NCBI GenBank assembly: GCA_009772895.1
Contig: WOUP01000003.1
Location: 372,001-436,000, forward strand
DNA: 64,000 nt
Direction: 5' to 3'
DNA from: Puniceicoccaceae bacterium 5H
GTDB taxonomy: Bacteria; Verrucomicrobiota; Verrucomicrobiia; Opitutales; Oceanipulchritudinaceae
In this document: positions 44,314 to 53,399 of the stretch, piece after piece
How positions within the stretch are numbered: the stretch's first letter is position 1
Layout: each line of letters starts with the position of its first letter
The notes under the pieces: generated by a model
What the model was told of the DNA's origin: nothing
The model's database searches: none
The model's input: the letters and a program-made list of their open reading frames with translations, nothing else
Position numbers and translations under genes: made by a program

Positions 44314-44589
44314 ATGCTTGTTATCATCGCCTACGATGTCGCTGATCCCAAGCGGCTGAAACAGATTGCCGACTGTTGCAAGGACTTCGGCTATCGCGTC
44401 CAATACAGCATCTTCGAATGCCGTCTGGAGGCTGGTCAGATGGAGCGCCTCTGGACGCGACTGTGCGCGTTGGCCGATCCCGATGAGGATCGGCTGGTGG
44501 CGTATCCCATCCACGGAAGCTATTGCCAATACGTGCGCACCTATGGGGCCATGTCGACGATCGATGCTGTCGTCAGCTATCAGTTTTAA
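44314..44589 (+). CDS. cas2: CRISPR-associated protein Cas2
   Basis: A 91-residue ferredoxin-like protein starting MLVIIAYDVADPKR, with the conserved aspartate (D8) and the QYSIFECRL strand. It forms the core of the Cas1-Cas2 integrase. A GTG at 44203, six bases after the cas1 stop, would add 37 residues that do not belong to the family; the internal ATG is therefore used. The stop codon abuts the array 2 leader. Confidence 0.94.
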   Translation: MLVIIAYDVADPKRLKQIADCCKDFGYRVQYSIFECRLEAGQMERLWTRLCALADPDEDRLVAYPIHGSYCQYVRTYGAMSTIDAVVSYQF

Positions 44590-44789
44590 CCCGGTAAGTG
44601 TGTCGGCTGCCAAAAACCTCCCAAAACGAGGGGCTGCCGACGCAATTTGTAAGTCTTTGCATATGAGTGAATTGTTGTCTTTTTGTGCGCTAGATCGCAT
44701 CGCGAAAGCGGCCTCACCATGGTGTATTTTGTGCCTGCCGACGCACCTTGACTTTGGGCCACTGATGTACAAGATCTTCCATCACCGCG
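44590..44789 (+). promoter_or_regulatory. leader of CRISPR array 2
   Basis: Two hundred bases separate cas2 from the first repeat. CTGCCGAC, the repeat core, stands at 44634-44641 and 44735-44742, which is 101 and 71 bases apart from the next copy and from the first repeat, as in the leader of array 1. The first copy has an inverted partner, GTCGGCTGCC at 44602-44611, across an A/C-rich loop; array 1 has a similar arrangement. TTTTTGTG and AT-rich stretches lie between. Confidence 0.75.
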
Positions 44790-45344
44790 GTCCGAAAGGA
44801 CACATCTGCCGACAGGCATTGGAGACGCGGTCAACTGCTCGATCACTGAGGCGCGGCCCGCGTGTCCGAAAGGACACATCTGCCGACAGGCATTGGAGAC
44901 AATTGCGACGATACAAAGATGCCGCAAAGCTCCCAACGTTCGTCCGAAAGGACACATCTGCCGACAGGCATTGGAGACATGGGGGGTGAGGTTTTTGATT
45001 TTCATTTGACTGATTTGGTCCGAAAGGACACATCTGCCGACAGGCATTGGAGACTTCGGGACAAAGCCCGAAAACCCAGAAACCTTCCTCTTCGGTCCGA
45101 AAGGACACATCTGCCGACAGGCATTGGAGACATAACCGCGAAAACTGCAAATGCCTTGTTCATGCTTTCGGTCCGAAAGGACACATCTGCCGACAGGCAT
45201 TGGAGACGCGACGGTTGTTTCGCATTCCTCACTGTATACGGTTTGGTCCGAAAGGACACATCTGCCGACAGGCATTGGAGACCGGGCGATGTGATGCGGC
45301 GGATTGTAGGCTGAGTCAGTGTCCGAAAGGACACATCTGCCGAC
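44790..45344 (+). CRISPR. CRISPR array 2: seven full repeats plus one truncated
   Basis: Repeats of 37 bp start at 44790, 44864, 44942, 45018, 45095, 45171 and 45246. They begin GTCCGAAAGGAC, have the core CTGCCGAC and end ATTGGAGAC. A last copy at 45321 keeps only its first 24 bases and then changes to unrelated sequence. Seven spacers of 37-41 bases lie between. The array follows cas1-cas2 directly and is read on the plus strand, opposite to array 1. Its repeat differs from array 1 at two positions. Confidence 0.97.
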
Positions 45345-45345
45345 G

Positions 45346-45395
45346 TGACCACTGCCCCCCCCCTTCGCATCTTGAGGCGAAGGGGGATCTGGTCA
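45346..45395. repeat. nested hairpin at the end of array 2
   Basis: CCCCCTTCGC and GCGAAGGGGG form a 10-bp stem around 45358-45386, and TGACCA (45346-45351) pairs with TGGTCA (45390-45395) outside it. There is no T-tract on the plus strand. It directly follows the truncated last repeat, so it could end array transcription or mark the junction where the repeat was lost. Confidence 0.5.
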
Positions 45396-45466
45396 TGGCA
45401 GCGTCATCCACGATCTCCCGAGGGGGCCGCGGCAGCGGCCGTTCCGTGGGAATGCGCAAGGTCTTG

Positions 45467-45504
45467 CCGCTTCCAATCCTGAATAAGACGCGGATTGGAA
45501 GCGG
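45467..45504. repeat. 13-bp perfect inverted repeat upstream of the sbcD-like gene
   Basis: CCGCTTCCAATCC (45467-45479) and GGATTGGAAGCGG (45492-45504) flank 12 bases. It lies just before the candidate promoter of the downstream operon. It may be an operator, or the terminator of an array 2 transcript without a T-tract. Confidence 0.5.
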
Positions 45505-45510
45505 ATTCTA

Positions 45511-45538
45511 TTGACGTAAGGCATGGCGAATTTATAGG
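45511..45538 (+). promoter_or_regulatory. candidate promoter of the sbcD-sbcC-like operon
   Basis: TTGACG (45511-45516), a 16-base spacer and TATAGG (45533-45538) give a reasonable housekeeping promoter about 125 bases before the sbcD-like start. Confidence 0.45.
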
Positions 45539-45668
45539 TTGTTTACTCTTTTTTAATAGGGGTAATCATCGGATTCTGGGCGTCGGTGAGGACCCCCGTC
45601 CATTTTCCTGAGTTGCACCGGGGTTGGCCGCTTTCATAAACCTTGGCCGCCCGCCATAATCGTTTCCC

Positions 45669-46823
45669 ATGAAATTTCTGCACACCGCTGACTGGCAGCT
45701 GGGCAAGCCCTACGGCCGTATTCAAGATCTGGACAAGCGTGCCCGGGCGCGTCAGGAGCGCGTTGAGGCGGTCCGGCGGATGACAGCGCTGGTGCGGGAG
45801 CACGAGGCGAGCTGTGTCGTGGTCGCCGGTGACCTCTTTGACTCCTCCACTGTCGACAAAAGCACGGTCAGCGCCGGGTTGAGCGCGATCGGTGGACTGG
45901 AGGTGCCCGTGCTGGTCATTCCGGGTAACCACGACCATGGAGGCCCGGGCGGCATCTGGGAGCAGGACTTTTTCAATCGGGAGCGCGCCAGCCTGGCGCC
46001 CAACCTCACCGTATGGCTCGAGGCGAAGCCGGTAGCGGCTCATGGGGCGATCTGGTTCCCTTGTCCCTTGCTGCGCCGCCAGGAGCAGGCAGACGCGACG
46101 GCCTGGTTACGCGATCCGGAGGTTTTTGCTCAGGGCGGGGCGGCGCATCTGCCACGGGTGGTGGTCGCGCATGGCAGCACGATGGACTTCGGCAGCCAGG
46201 CGGAAGCCGAGGACGACGAAGCGGCGGCCACGCACCTGAACCTCGACCGACTTCCCATGGAGGCTTGCGACTACGTCGCGCTCGGCGACTGGCACGGCAC
46301 CAAGCAGGCGGGGCCAAAGGCTTGGTATGCAGGGACACCGGAGCCTGATCGCTTCCCCAAGGGCAGTGACTACGCGCCAGGTCAGGTCTTGCTGGTGGAG
46401 GTCGAGCGGAGGCAGGCGCCGCGGGTGACGGCTCTCTCGACTGGACGCCTTGCATGGCATCAGCGTGAGCATCGTCTGGAGGGTTCGGAAGCGCTGCCAG
46501 AATTGGAGCGCGAGCTGACAACGCAGCTCGGCCAACGAGCACAAGAAGACTGCTTGTGGCTCCGCCTGCGGGGGCATGTCGGGCTCGAGGGGCGGAAGGC
46601 GTTGGATAGCCTGCTGGACACGCTGAAGGCCCGCCTGTTGCGGCTCAAGTTGAGCGACTCGGTAGCCCTGACGCCAACCGATGACGAAATCGCGGCACTC
46701 ACCACGGGTGAAGATCCACTGATTGCCTCGGTCGCGCAGCATTTCATCCAACTGGCTCAAGACCCGGAGCAGGCAGCCGTGGCCCGCGCCGCCCTGCAGG
46801 AACTCCACGCCCAACTTCGCTGA
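45669..46823 (+). CDS. SbcD/Mre11-like metallophosphoesterase nuclease
   Basis: A 384-residue protein. The calcineurin-type metal site is visible: D8 in HTADWQLGK, D55 in AGDLFD, N87-H88-D89 in GNHDHGG, the later VVAHGS, and GDWHG with its His. These motifs are those of SbcD/YhaO exonucleases, which act with an SMC-like ATPase on DNA ends and hairpins. The capping domain (about residues 270-384) is helical and unlike standard SbcD. The partner ATPase starts six bases after the stop. It lies 324 bases beyond array 2. Confidence 0.88.
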   Translation: MKFLHTADWQLGKPYGRIQDLDKRARARQERVEAVRRMTALVREHEASCVVVAGDLFDSSTVDKSTVSAGLSAIGGLEVPVLVIPGNHDHGGPGGIWEQDFFNRERASLAPNLTVWLEAKPVAAHGAIWFPCPLLRRQEQADATAWLRDPEVFAQGGAAHLPRVVVAHGSTMDFGSQAEAEDDEAAATHLNLDRLPMEACDYVALGDWHGTKQAGPKAWYAGTPEPDRFPKGSDYAPGQVLLVEVERRQAPRVTALSTGRLAWHQREHRLEGSEALPELERELTTQLGQRAQEDCLWLRLRGHVGLEGRKALDSLLDTLKARLLRLKLSDSVALTPTDDEIAALTTGEDPLIASVAQHFIQLAQDPEQAAVARAALQELHAQLR

Positions 46824-46829
46824 TTCGCC

Positions 46830-49790
46830 ATGCGTCTGCTTTCCGTCCACGTCAAAAATTACCGCATCCACCGCGATCTGCAGGTCGCGTTCGACCGAGA
46901 CCTGACCCTGCTGGGCGGGCCCAACGAATCGGGCAAGAGCACGCTCGTCGAGGCGATCCACCGCTGCCTCTTCTTGCCCGCCAAGGGCAACACACAGCGG
47001 CATCGCGACCTCGGTTCTACCCTGCATGGCGGCGTTCCGGAGGTGGAGCTCGTTTTTGAGCAGGCAGGCAGGCAGGTTACGCTGCTGAAACGCTTTAGTG
47101 GGAGTAACGGTAGCGCTCAGTTGACCATATCCGGAGAGCCTACGCTGAGCGGCGAGGAGGCCGAAAACCGGCTGGATACGTTGCTCACCATTCAGCAGAA
47201 CCGCACGAAAGAGATCAATGCCAGCTGGAGCCATCTCTGGGTCTGGCAAGGGCAGAGCTGGCAGGATCCAGCCGACGGGATCAAGGGCGAGCACAGTCAG
47301 CTCGTGCAGCGTCTGCAGCGTATGGGCGGGGCGGCGGTCATGCTCTCGCCCGAGGCTACGCGGATTTCGCAGAAGCTGCAGGACCTGAAAGACGAGCTGT
47401 TTACAAGCAAGGGCATTAGAGCCAATAGCGACCTGGCCAAGGCCGAAGCCAAGTTGGCTCAAGCGGAAGCGGCCTGCGAAGACGCGCAGATCCGACTCCG
47501 CCAGCTGCAGGACGCGGCCGATCAAATGCGCCGGGGCCAGGCGGAGCTGAAGCGCTTGGAGAACGAGGTGGAGACGCTCAAGACGGAGCGGGCAGCGCTG
47601 GAGCAGAAAAAAGAAAAGCTGCGTGAGCTGGAAGGCAAACGAGAGCAGCAGCAGGCCGCCGCGCAGTCGGCACTCGATAACTTCAATGCGCAAAAGAAGC
47701 TGCACGACGAGATCCACGAGCTGAGCGAGAGCATTGCCACGCAGGCCCGTGATCTGGCCCCGCGCAATACTGCACTCGATCAGCTCAAGGCCACTGCCGA
47801 CAGCGCACGCCTTTGCGCCGATGAAGCGGCAATCGCCGCAGAACAGGCCCAGGACGCCGCCGATACTGCCAGTGTGGCTTACGACGTGGCAGAGCTGCGA
47901 CTGCAACACTGCGAAACCGCCGCAAAGATCACGGAGCTGGATGAGAAGCTAGCGGAGATTGCCGCCCAGGAGCAGGCTTTGCAGGAGCAACAAGGTGCGC
48001 TGGCCAAGCTTGCCGCCGTGGATGAGGTAGAGCTGAGCAAAGCCCGCCAACTCGACCGCAAGCGGGCGGAGGCGGAAGCGGAACTCAAGGGCATGGCCAC
48101 CGAGGTCGTGGTCGAGCGGGCCGACGGTGCCCTGAAAATCGGTGATGCGGAACGGGGCGCTGGAGAATGTGTGACCATTTCTACTGCCACCGAGTTGCTC
48201 TATGGGGACGGACTCAAGCTCCTCCTGCGGCCCGGCAGTGTCGGGGATCTGGACGAGGCCCAACGTGCGGTGCAGGCCCTCAAGCGCGAGCTGGCGGCGG
48301 TAATGCAGCGCTGGGGCGTGCGCGATCTGGAGCAGGCCGAGAAGATCTTGCGCGAACGTGAGCGACTGGAGGCGGCCATCGCCGAGACGGGCCGAGGGCT
48401 CAAGCGTGAAGAGCCAGCGCAGCTGCGAACGCGTTTCAACGCAGCCAAAGCCGAGCTCAGTCGCATTAGGGCCGAGCTTGAGCGCCGGAACGAAGTTACG
48501 CCGGAGGGCTTATCCGTAGACGCGCTCCGTATGGCCTTGGCTGAAGCCCGCAGCCGGCGGGAAAAGGCGCAGCAGCAGGCCGTGGCAAGCCGCGACCTGG
48601 CGCGCCGGGAAAAGGACCGCGCAAAAGAGTCGGCCGAGAAGCACCGGACGGCAGCCAGTCAGCTGAAGACGGCCCAAGAGGCATTGGATCACGACCGCCA
48701 GAAGTTGAAGTGGATGGAGGAGCAGCACGGCGATGGCGCACAGCGGCTCAAGGTCCTTGAGGCGCGCGAGCAGCAAAAAACGCTGCGGGAACGTGAGCTG
48801 GCGGATACGGTGCAGCAGATCAAGCTGCTGCAGCCGGAAATGGTGGAGGCCGACGAGAAGCGGCTGGAGCGAGCCTTCAAGCGGCATTCTGAAGTCTACG
48901 GCGACACGGTTCAGCAAGTAAACGAAGCTCAGGTCCTCCTGCGGCAGGACGGCACCGCCGATCCCGGCGGCGATCTCGAGCGCGCCAAGGCAAATCTGGA
49001 GCAGACGAAGGCTGAGCACAATCGCATCTCCATTCGTGCCCAGGCGATTGCGCTGCTGGCCGATCGTTTTGCCCAAGAGAAGCAGGAGCTGACCGAGCGA
49101 TTCTCGGCCCCGCTGGCCGACCGCATTACCGGCTATCTGCAGCGGGTTTTCGGGCCGGAAGCGAAGGCCAGCGTTAAACTCGACAACGACGGGCTGACGG
49201 GTATCCACCTGGAGCGCGATGGCCGGGGCACTTTCGAGTTCTCAAGCCTGAGCATCGGCTGTCAGGAGCAGGTTGCCGCCGCAGTCCGCCTTGCCGTCGC
49301 TGAATTGCTTGCCGACGGTCCCGGCAACTGTTTACCCGTCGTTTTCGACGATGCCTTTACGAACTCAGACCCTGAGCGCACGGCTGCTTTGCAGCGCATG
49401 CTCGACTACGCCGCCGGTCGCGGCCTGCAAGTGATCGTCGCCAGCTGCAACCCGAGCGACTACCAGGCCCTGGGTGCCAAAACCGTCTCCCTTACGCCCT
49501 CTTCAGCTTCGCCGCTCTCGGGTGCGCCTGGTGTGACCGATTCAGCCCTTGCCGATCGCGACGTGGATAAAGGCGCCTCCACCACGGCTGCGCTTCATGA
49601 TTTGCCTGAGCTCGAACAAGCGTTCCTGCGGGCCCTGCGAGATAAAGGTGGCAGCGCCGGTAATCAGTCACTCCGCAGCGAGCTTGAGTGGTCGGAGGAA
49701 GTCTATGACCAAATGAAGGGTCGCCTGCTCGCAACAGGCAGCATCACCACCGGCCGTGGCCGCGGTGGCAGCGTTGTCTTGGTTGGGTGA
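46830..49790 (+). CDS. SbcC/Rad50/YhaN-like ATPase with C-terminal winged-helix-like tail
   Basis: A 986-residue protein. Walker A GPNESGKST lies at residues 30-38. A long charged coiled coil fills about 180-780 (no Cys zinc hook was seen at its middle). The ABC signature LSIGCQEQ lies near 807 and the Walker B-type VVFDDAF near 838. The last 75 residues, after a Ser/Ala-rich linker, look like a small winged helix (AFLRALRDKGGSAGNQSL). With the SbcD-like partner it should form a DNA-end-processing complex. The extra DNA-binding-like tail is unusual for SbcC. Confidence 0.88.
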   Translation: MRLLSVHVKNYRIHRDLQVAFDRDLTLLGGPNESGKSTLVEAIHRCLFLPAKGNTQRHRDLGSTLHGGVPEVELVFEQAGRQVTLLKRFSGSNGSAQLTISGEPTLSGEEAENRLDTLLTIQQNRTKEINASWSHLWVWQGQSWQDPADGIKGEHSQLVQRLQRMGGAAVMLSPEATRISQKLQDLKDELFTSKGIRANSDLAKAEAKLAQAEAACEDAQIRLRQLQDAADQMRRGQAELKRLENEVETLKTERAALEQKKEKLRELEGKREQQQAAAQSALDNFNAQKKLHDEIHELSESIATQARDLAPRNTALDQLKATADSARLCADEAAIAAEQAQDAADTASVAYDVAELRLQHCETAAKITELDEKLAEIAAQEQALQEQQGALAKLAAVDEVELSKARQLDRKRAEAEAELKGMATEVVVERADGALKIGDAERGAGECVTISTATELLYGDGLKLLLRPGSVGDLDEAQRAVQALKRELAAVMQRWGVRDLEQAEKILRERERLEAAIAETGRGLKREEPAQLRTRFNAAKAELSRIRAELERRNEVTPEGLSVDALRMALAEARSRREKAQQQAVASRDLARREKDRAKESAEKHRTAASQLKTAQEALDHDRQKLKWMEEQHGDGAQRLKVLEAREQQKTLRERELADTVQQIKLLQPEMVEADEKRLERAFKRHSEVYGDTVQQVNEAQVLLRQDGTADPGGDLERAKANLEQTKAEHNRISIRAQAIALLADRFAQEKQELTERFSAPLADRITGYLQRVFGPEAKASVKLDNDGLTGIHLERDGRGTFEFSSLSIGCQEQVAAAVRLAVAELLADGPGNCLPVVFDDAFTNSDPERTAALQRMLDYAAGRGLQVIVASCNPSDYQALGAKTVSLTPSSASPLSGAPGVTDSALADRDVDKGASTTAALHDLPELEQAFLRALRDKGGSAGNQSLRSELEWSEEVYDQMKGRLLATGSITTGRGRGGSVVLVG

Positions 49791-50026
49791 GGCGCTGTTT
49801 CAGCACATTTTTCCGGCCGAACTAAAGTTCGCCACGCGTGCGCAGATGGCTGTCGATGTAGAGGCCCCGCGTAACTTTTCTTTTCGGCCGTGAAGCAATA
49901 AGTGAAGCTCATGGTGCGAGTTGGCCATTGGGCGGCGGAGCTAAAACGGATTCGTTCCCTCCTGTCAGAATAAGCATGATTATCATTTTCTCTTGGCGTT
50001 ATGCGTAAGCTTGGTAAAGTCACGGG

Positions 50027-51052
50027 ATGGGGAAAAACACGGGCCAGTTCGTCAGGGGCGAAGTCCCCAAGATGCCTCAGCTGCACCGGTTGCACGCTCT
50101 GCTGGAAATGCTGAAGGAGAAGCGTTATCCGAGCAAAAGCCGACTGATGGAGAAACTCGAAATCAGCGGGCGGCAGTTCGACCGAGACCTTGCTTATTTG
50201 CGCGACCAGCGAGGAATTGACGTCCGTTATGACCGCACGCACCGCGGCTACTTCTACGTGGGTCAGCTGTATGATCTCCCGGCGATTCCTCTGACCGAGA
50301 ACGAGCTCTTTGCACTCTTGATCGCTCAGCAGGCGCTCGATCAATACCTCGGCACCGTTTATCACGAGCCTTTGCGCCAGTCGCTGGAAAAGATCGCAAC
50401 TTGCCTCAACGATAGTTTTTCGATGTTCGACAGTGCCAATTCGCCCGTCGTCAGCTTCCGCAATTCCGGAGCTGCGCTGGCCGATGCCGCGCTGTTTCAG
50501 CAGCTCAGCAAAGCGATTATCAAGCGCCAGCTGCTCGAGATCCACTACGAATCGATGGAGCCGCGCAAACGATCGTGGCGTAAGGTCGAGCCCAAGCACC
50601 TCGGATGTATCAATGGACGTTGGTATCTTTTCGCGTTCAGCCGCAAGAGTGGCGAGCACCGCAGCTATGTGGTCAGTCGCATCAAGGAGGTCAAGGAGAC
50701 GGGCGATACTTTTCCGCCCAGCCCCTTCAATATTGACGACTACCTCCAGCACGCGATTGGCGTCTACCGTGGTGAAGACAAGCTTCAGGTGGTGCTCGAA
50801 TTTGATGCCGTCATCGCGCCCTATATCCAGGAAGGTAACTGGCACGCTGGGCAGCAGCTGGAGCGCTTGCCCGATGGGCGGCTCCGGATGGCTTTCGCCG
50901 TCACCGCAACGACTGAGGCTGTAAGCTTCGTCCTGCGCTGGAGTCCCCACGTCGTCGTAATCAAGCCTGCCGAACTGATCGCCGAGGTGCGCGATGCCGC
51001 CCAGCAGATGGTGGAGCGGCATGATGCGGCGGCTGTTGCAGTGGCGGAGTAG
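50027..51052 (+). CDS. WYL-domain transcriptional regulator
   Basis: A 341-residue protein. The N-terminal winged helix covers about residues 15-75 (LHALLEMLKEKRYPSKSRLM, then LEISGRQFDRDLAYL). The WYL domain lies at about 155-240 (GRWYLFAFSRKSGEHRSYVVSRI), and a C-terminal WCX extension follows. WYL regulators often sense nucleotides or single-stranded nucleic acid and control defence or DNA-repair operons. It follows the SbcC-like gene by 236 bases on the same strand, so it may control that operon or the CRISPR locus; no operator was recognised. Confidence 0.92.
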   Translation: MGKNTGQFVRGEVPKMPQLHRLHALLEMLKEKRYPSKSRLMEKLEISGRQFDRDLAYLRDQRGIDVRYDRTHRGYFYVGQLYDLPAIPLTENELFALLIAQQALDQYLGTVYHEPLRQSLEKIATCLNDSFSMFDSANSPVVSFRNSGAALADAALFQQLSKAIIKRQLLEIHYESMEPRKRSWRKVEPKHLGCINGRWYLFAFSRKSGEHRSYVVSRIKEVKETGDTFPPSPFNIDDYLQHAIGVYRGEDKLQVVLEFDAVIAPYIQEGNWHAGQQLERLPDGRLRMAFAVTATTEAVSFVLRWSPHVVVIKPAELIAEVRDAAQQMVERHDAAAVAVAE

Positions 51053-51292
51053 TTACATTGCCCGTCTGACGAGGGTGCGGCCGCGTTGGATGGCGTTGGC
51101 AATAGACATGGTGAGGGGGCATTGCGTCTGCGAAACGGCAGTGCAGGTAATCCGCTGGTCGGCGTCGATGCTACTCCCGGCAGTCCGCCATCCAGCGGCG
51201 GAGGGCGGGATTTTCAACCAAAACACATCCCAGTCGCAGTTTGTTTTTCACTACGCCGCAGATTGGCGGAGTGGTTTGATATCAATAGGGGC

Positions 51293-52051
51293 ATGATTTT
51301 GCATATTCCCCACGCATCCAATTATATCCCCTCGCGGCTGCGCAACCAGTATGTGCTCAGAGACGCCGAGCTTTCGCTTGAGCTGCGCCGTCAGACGGAT
51401 GCCCACACCGACGAGCTTTTCGCGTTGGCGGGGGCGGTGCCCGTGGCGTGCCTCTGGTCGGCGCTGGTGGTCGATGTCGAGCGTGCGCCGCATGACACGG
51501 ACGACGCGGCGGCCGGCGTTGGTATGGGCCGTATCCATACGCACACGACTGATGGTTGGCTGCTGCGCCGCGAGTTGTTCGCTCACGAGGTTGCCGAGCT
51601 GGACCACGCCTATCACCGCCACCACGCAAGCCTCTTTCATGCCGTGCAAGCCGAGTTGGAAAAGGACGGACGCGCACTGTTGGTCGATTGCCACAGCTTT
51701 CCCGCTGAACCTCTGTCCAGCGATCCGTGGCAAGAGTCTCCGCGTCCAGATATCTGCCTCGGCACGGATGACTTTCACACGCCTCCCGAGCTCGTCGAAT
51801 ACGCGGTCGACCTGCTGGAAGGCCTCGGCTATGCCGTCGCCATCAATCGGCCTCAAGCGAGTGCCCCGATTCCGCAGGCGCACTACGGCTTGGAGTGCCG
51901 CGTCAGCTCACTCCGGATTGCCGTCAATCGTCGCCTCTACATGGATGAGGTGACCGGCCTGAAAACGGCTGACTTTCCCCGCGTGCAGGCTCATCTTGTC
52001 GAACTCCTGCAACTGCTCAACTTCCATCACCGGCAGCTCGTCGAATCCTGA
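51293..52051 (+). CDS. N-formylglutamate amidohydrolase-like protein
   Basis: A 252-residue enzyme. ILHIPHASNYIPS at the start, the THTTDGWLL region, DCHSFP with its metal-binding His near residue 140, and GLECRVSSLRIAVNRRLYMDE near the end match the FGase family. Members release formate from N-formylglutamate in histidine degradation or act on related amides. No hut genes are near it. The ATG at 51293 is preferred: the preceding 69 codons have no family character. Its stop overlaps the next small reading frame by one base. Confidence 0.87.
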   Translation: MILHIPHASNYIPSRLRNQYVLRDAELSLELRRQTDAHTDELFALAGAVPVACLWSALVVDVERAPHDTDDAAAGVGMGRIHTHTTDGWLLRRELFAHEVAELDHAYHRHHASLFHAVQAELEKDGRALLVDCHSFPAEPLSSDPWQESPRPDICLGTDDFHTPPELVEYAVDLLEGLGYAVAINRPQASAPIPQAHYGLECRVSSLRIAVNRRLYMDEVTGLKTADFPRVQAHLVELLQLLNFHHRQLVES

Positions 52052-52194
52052 TGCGTTTCCTTCTGCTCATCACCTTTGTCTCCGCATCGGCCGTGTCGCT
52101 GACGGCCGAGGCTTATCCCGTCGAGCCGCATGTCGCTATCTCGTCCACGCTCCAGTTGCTCGGCACCGATTCCGGGTCTCAGTTCACGGCGTGA
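52051..52194 (+). CDS. short signal-peptide peptide, probably a gene fragment
   Basis: Forty-seven codons start at the stop of the preceding gene. The first 22 residues are a good signal peptide (FLLLITFVSASAVSLTAEA). The rest is short and stops at a TGA next to the start of the RHS-type fragment. It may be the 5' remainder of a secreted protein gene cut by insertion of the RHS cassette. Confidence 0.45.
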   Translation: MRFLLLITFVSASAVSLTAEAYPVEPHVAISSTLQLLGTDSGSQFTA

Positions 52195-52904
52195 GTCAGG
52201 GGACCCTCCAGCTCGCCTCCGGTGGAGGGGAACGCGGCTTTCTCGCGGCCTTCGCCAGTTCTTTCGCGACCAAGGGTGGCTGGCTGCCACAGGACAGACT
52301 CGTTCAAGGCATCGTGGGGGCGATTGTGGGCGGCACCTCCTCCGAAATCGGCGGCGGCAAGTTTGAGAACGGCGCCTTTACAGGCGCGATGGTCGGGCTG
52401 TATAATGGAGGAGGGAAGCAAGGGTCGTTGATCGCGATAGACGAAGACGTTGCCTATGAATACGTAGAAGACGGAGATGGGAAGGTAATTCTAAAGGATG
52501 GGAAGCCGCTTAGGTTTCTGGACCTTGTGAGATCAAGGGCTGAAAAATTGAACGAAAAATATGGTTCCGAAAATGATCAGATCTATGTTGCGGTATTTGA
52601 TTCTAAGAATACCTTACAAATTGTGCTTGATGTGAATAATGATCGATATACGATTGTTGACGGTGATATTATGCTGCATGGAAACACTGCGGCTTTTGAA
52701 TCAAGGTTTGCAGATGGCAGTATTATTGACAGGATCGATTTGAACGCTATTGCGAAAAAGTATAATATGGACGTTTGGTCCTGTTCGCCCAGGATGCGTC
52801 TGGATGGGATCTATGGTATTAAGGATGTAGAGGACGCATTTATAGAGCGAGTTCAAAGAAGTCGACAAAACCAGCAAATTAAAGAAAAAAATGAAAACGA
52901 CTAA
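52191..52904 (+). CDS. RHS-type polymorphic toxin C-terminal cassette
   Basis: From a possible GTG at 52191, about 237 residues are open. Residues 1-80 show the tip region that ends RHS shells: WLPQDRLVQGIVGAIVGGTS and GGGKFENGAFTGAMVGLYN. After residue about 85 the sequence turns AT-richer and encodes a unique domain (VDGDIMLHGNTAAFESRFAD) that I do not recognise and that would be the toxin. The RHS repeat core is missing, so this is an orphan tip as left by cassette exchange. It overlaps the next secreted-protein gene by 14 bases. Confidence 0.65.
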   Translation: MSQGTLQLASGGGERGFLAAFASSFATKGGWLPQDRLVQGIVGAIVGGTSSEIGGGKFENGAFTGAMVGLYNGGGKQGSLIAIDEDVAYEYVEDGDGKVILKDGKPLRFLDLVRSRAEKLNEKYGSENDQIYVAVFDSKNTLQIVLDVNNDRYTIVDGDIMLHGNTAAFESRFADGSIIDRIDLNAIAKKYNMDVWSCSPRMRLDGIYGIKDVEDAFIERVQRSRQNQQIKEKNEND

Positions 52905-53397
52905 ATGCATGATGAGCGGAGTGCTTTTTGCCTTTATGATTGCCAGTGTGCATGGGCAAAGAGATTGGGTGGAGTTGCTTGGGTTGGACCGTATTACGTT
53001 GGTGCACAATCCAGATCCCAATATCGAATGTACCGAGGGTTTGGTAGATGCAATGGGCTTTTTTGGTTTTACGGTTGATCAGGATCAGCCCTTTTCTCTC
53101 GACTACTATGAGGAGGCAATCGCCCGCCAATGGCTACCATGCGCAGACAGATAGGCACTCGTTCATAAGGTTGAAACCGCATCGCGCTCTAGATCGATAA
53201 AGCCGTCCTTGGATTTTGCTAAGAATGGGGGAGCTTTGTTAGTATTCGCATATCCGGATGGGGATATTCACGATACCGTCCAGCTGTGTTTTATGCCTAA
53301 CGAAAGTGGCGTGTACGAAACGGTGAGTATTGGGCAGGGGTTCTTTACGGGAGAGAACCCGTTCAAGGCTCGAGAAAAGGAGTCGCCCATTGAGTGA
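52891..53397 (+). pseudogene. secreted small protein behind the RHS tip, interrupted by TAG
   Basis: One frame reads 168 residues with a single TAG at 53152-53154. The first part has a signal peptide (MSGVLFAFMIASVHG) and the second part includes GALLVFAYPDGDIHDT. Base composition is the same across the stop, and no frameshift is needed, so this is one gene with a point nonsense change. Its place after a toxin tip suggests an immunity protein for a periplasm-acting toxin. Confidence 0.55.
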
Positions 53398-53399
53398 TG

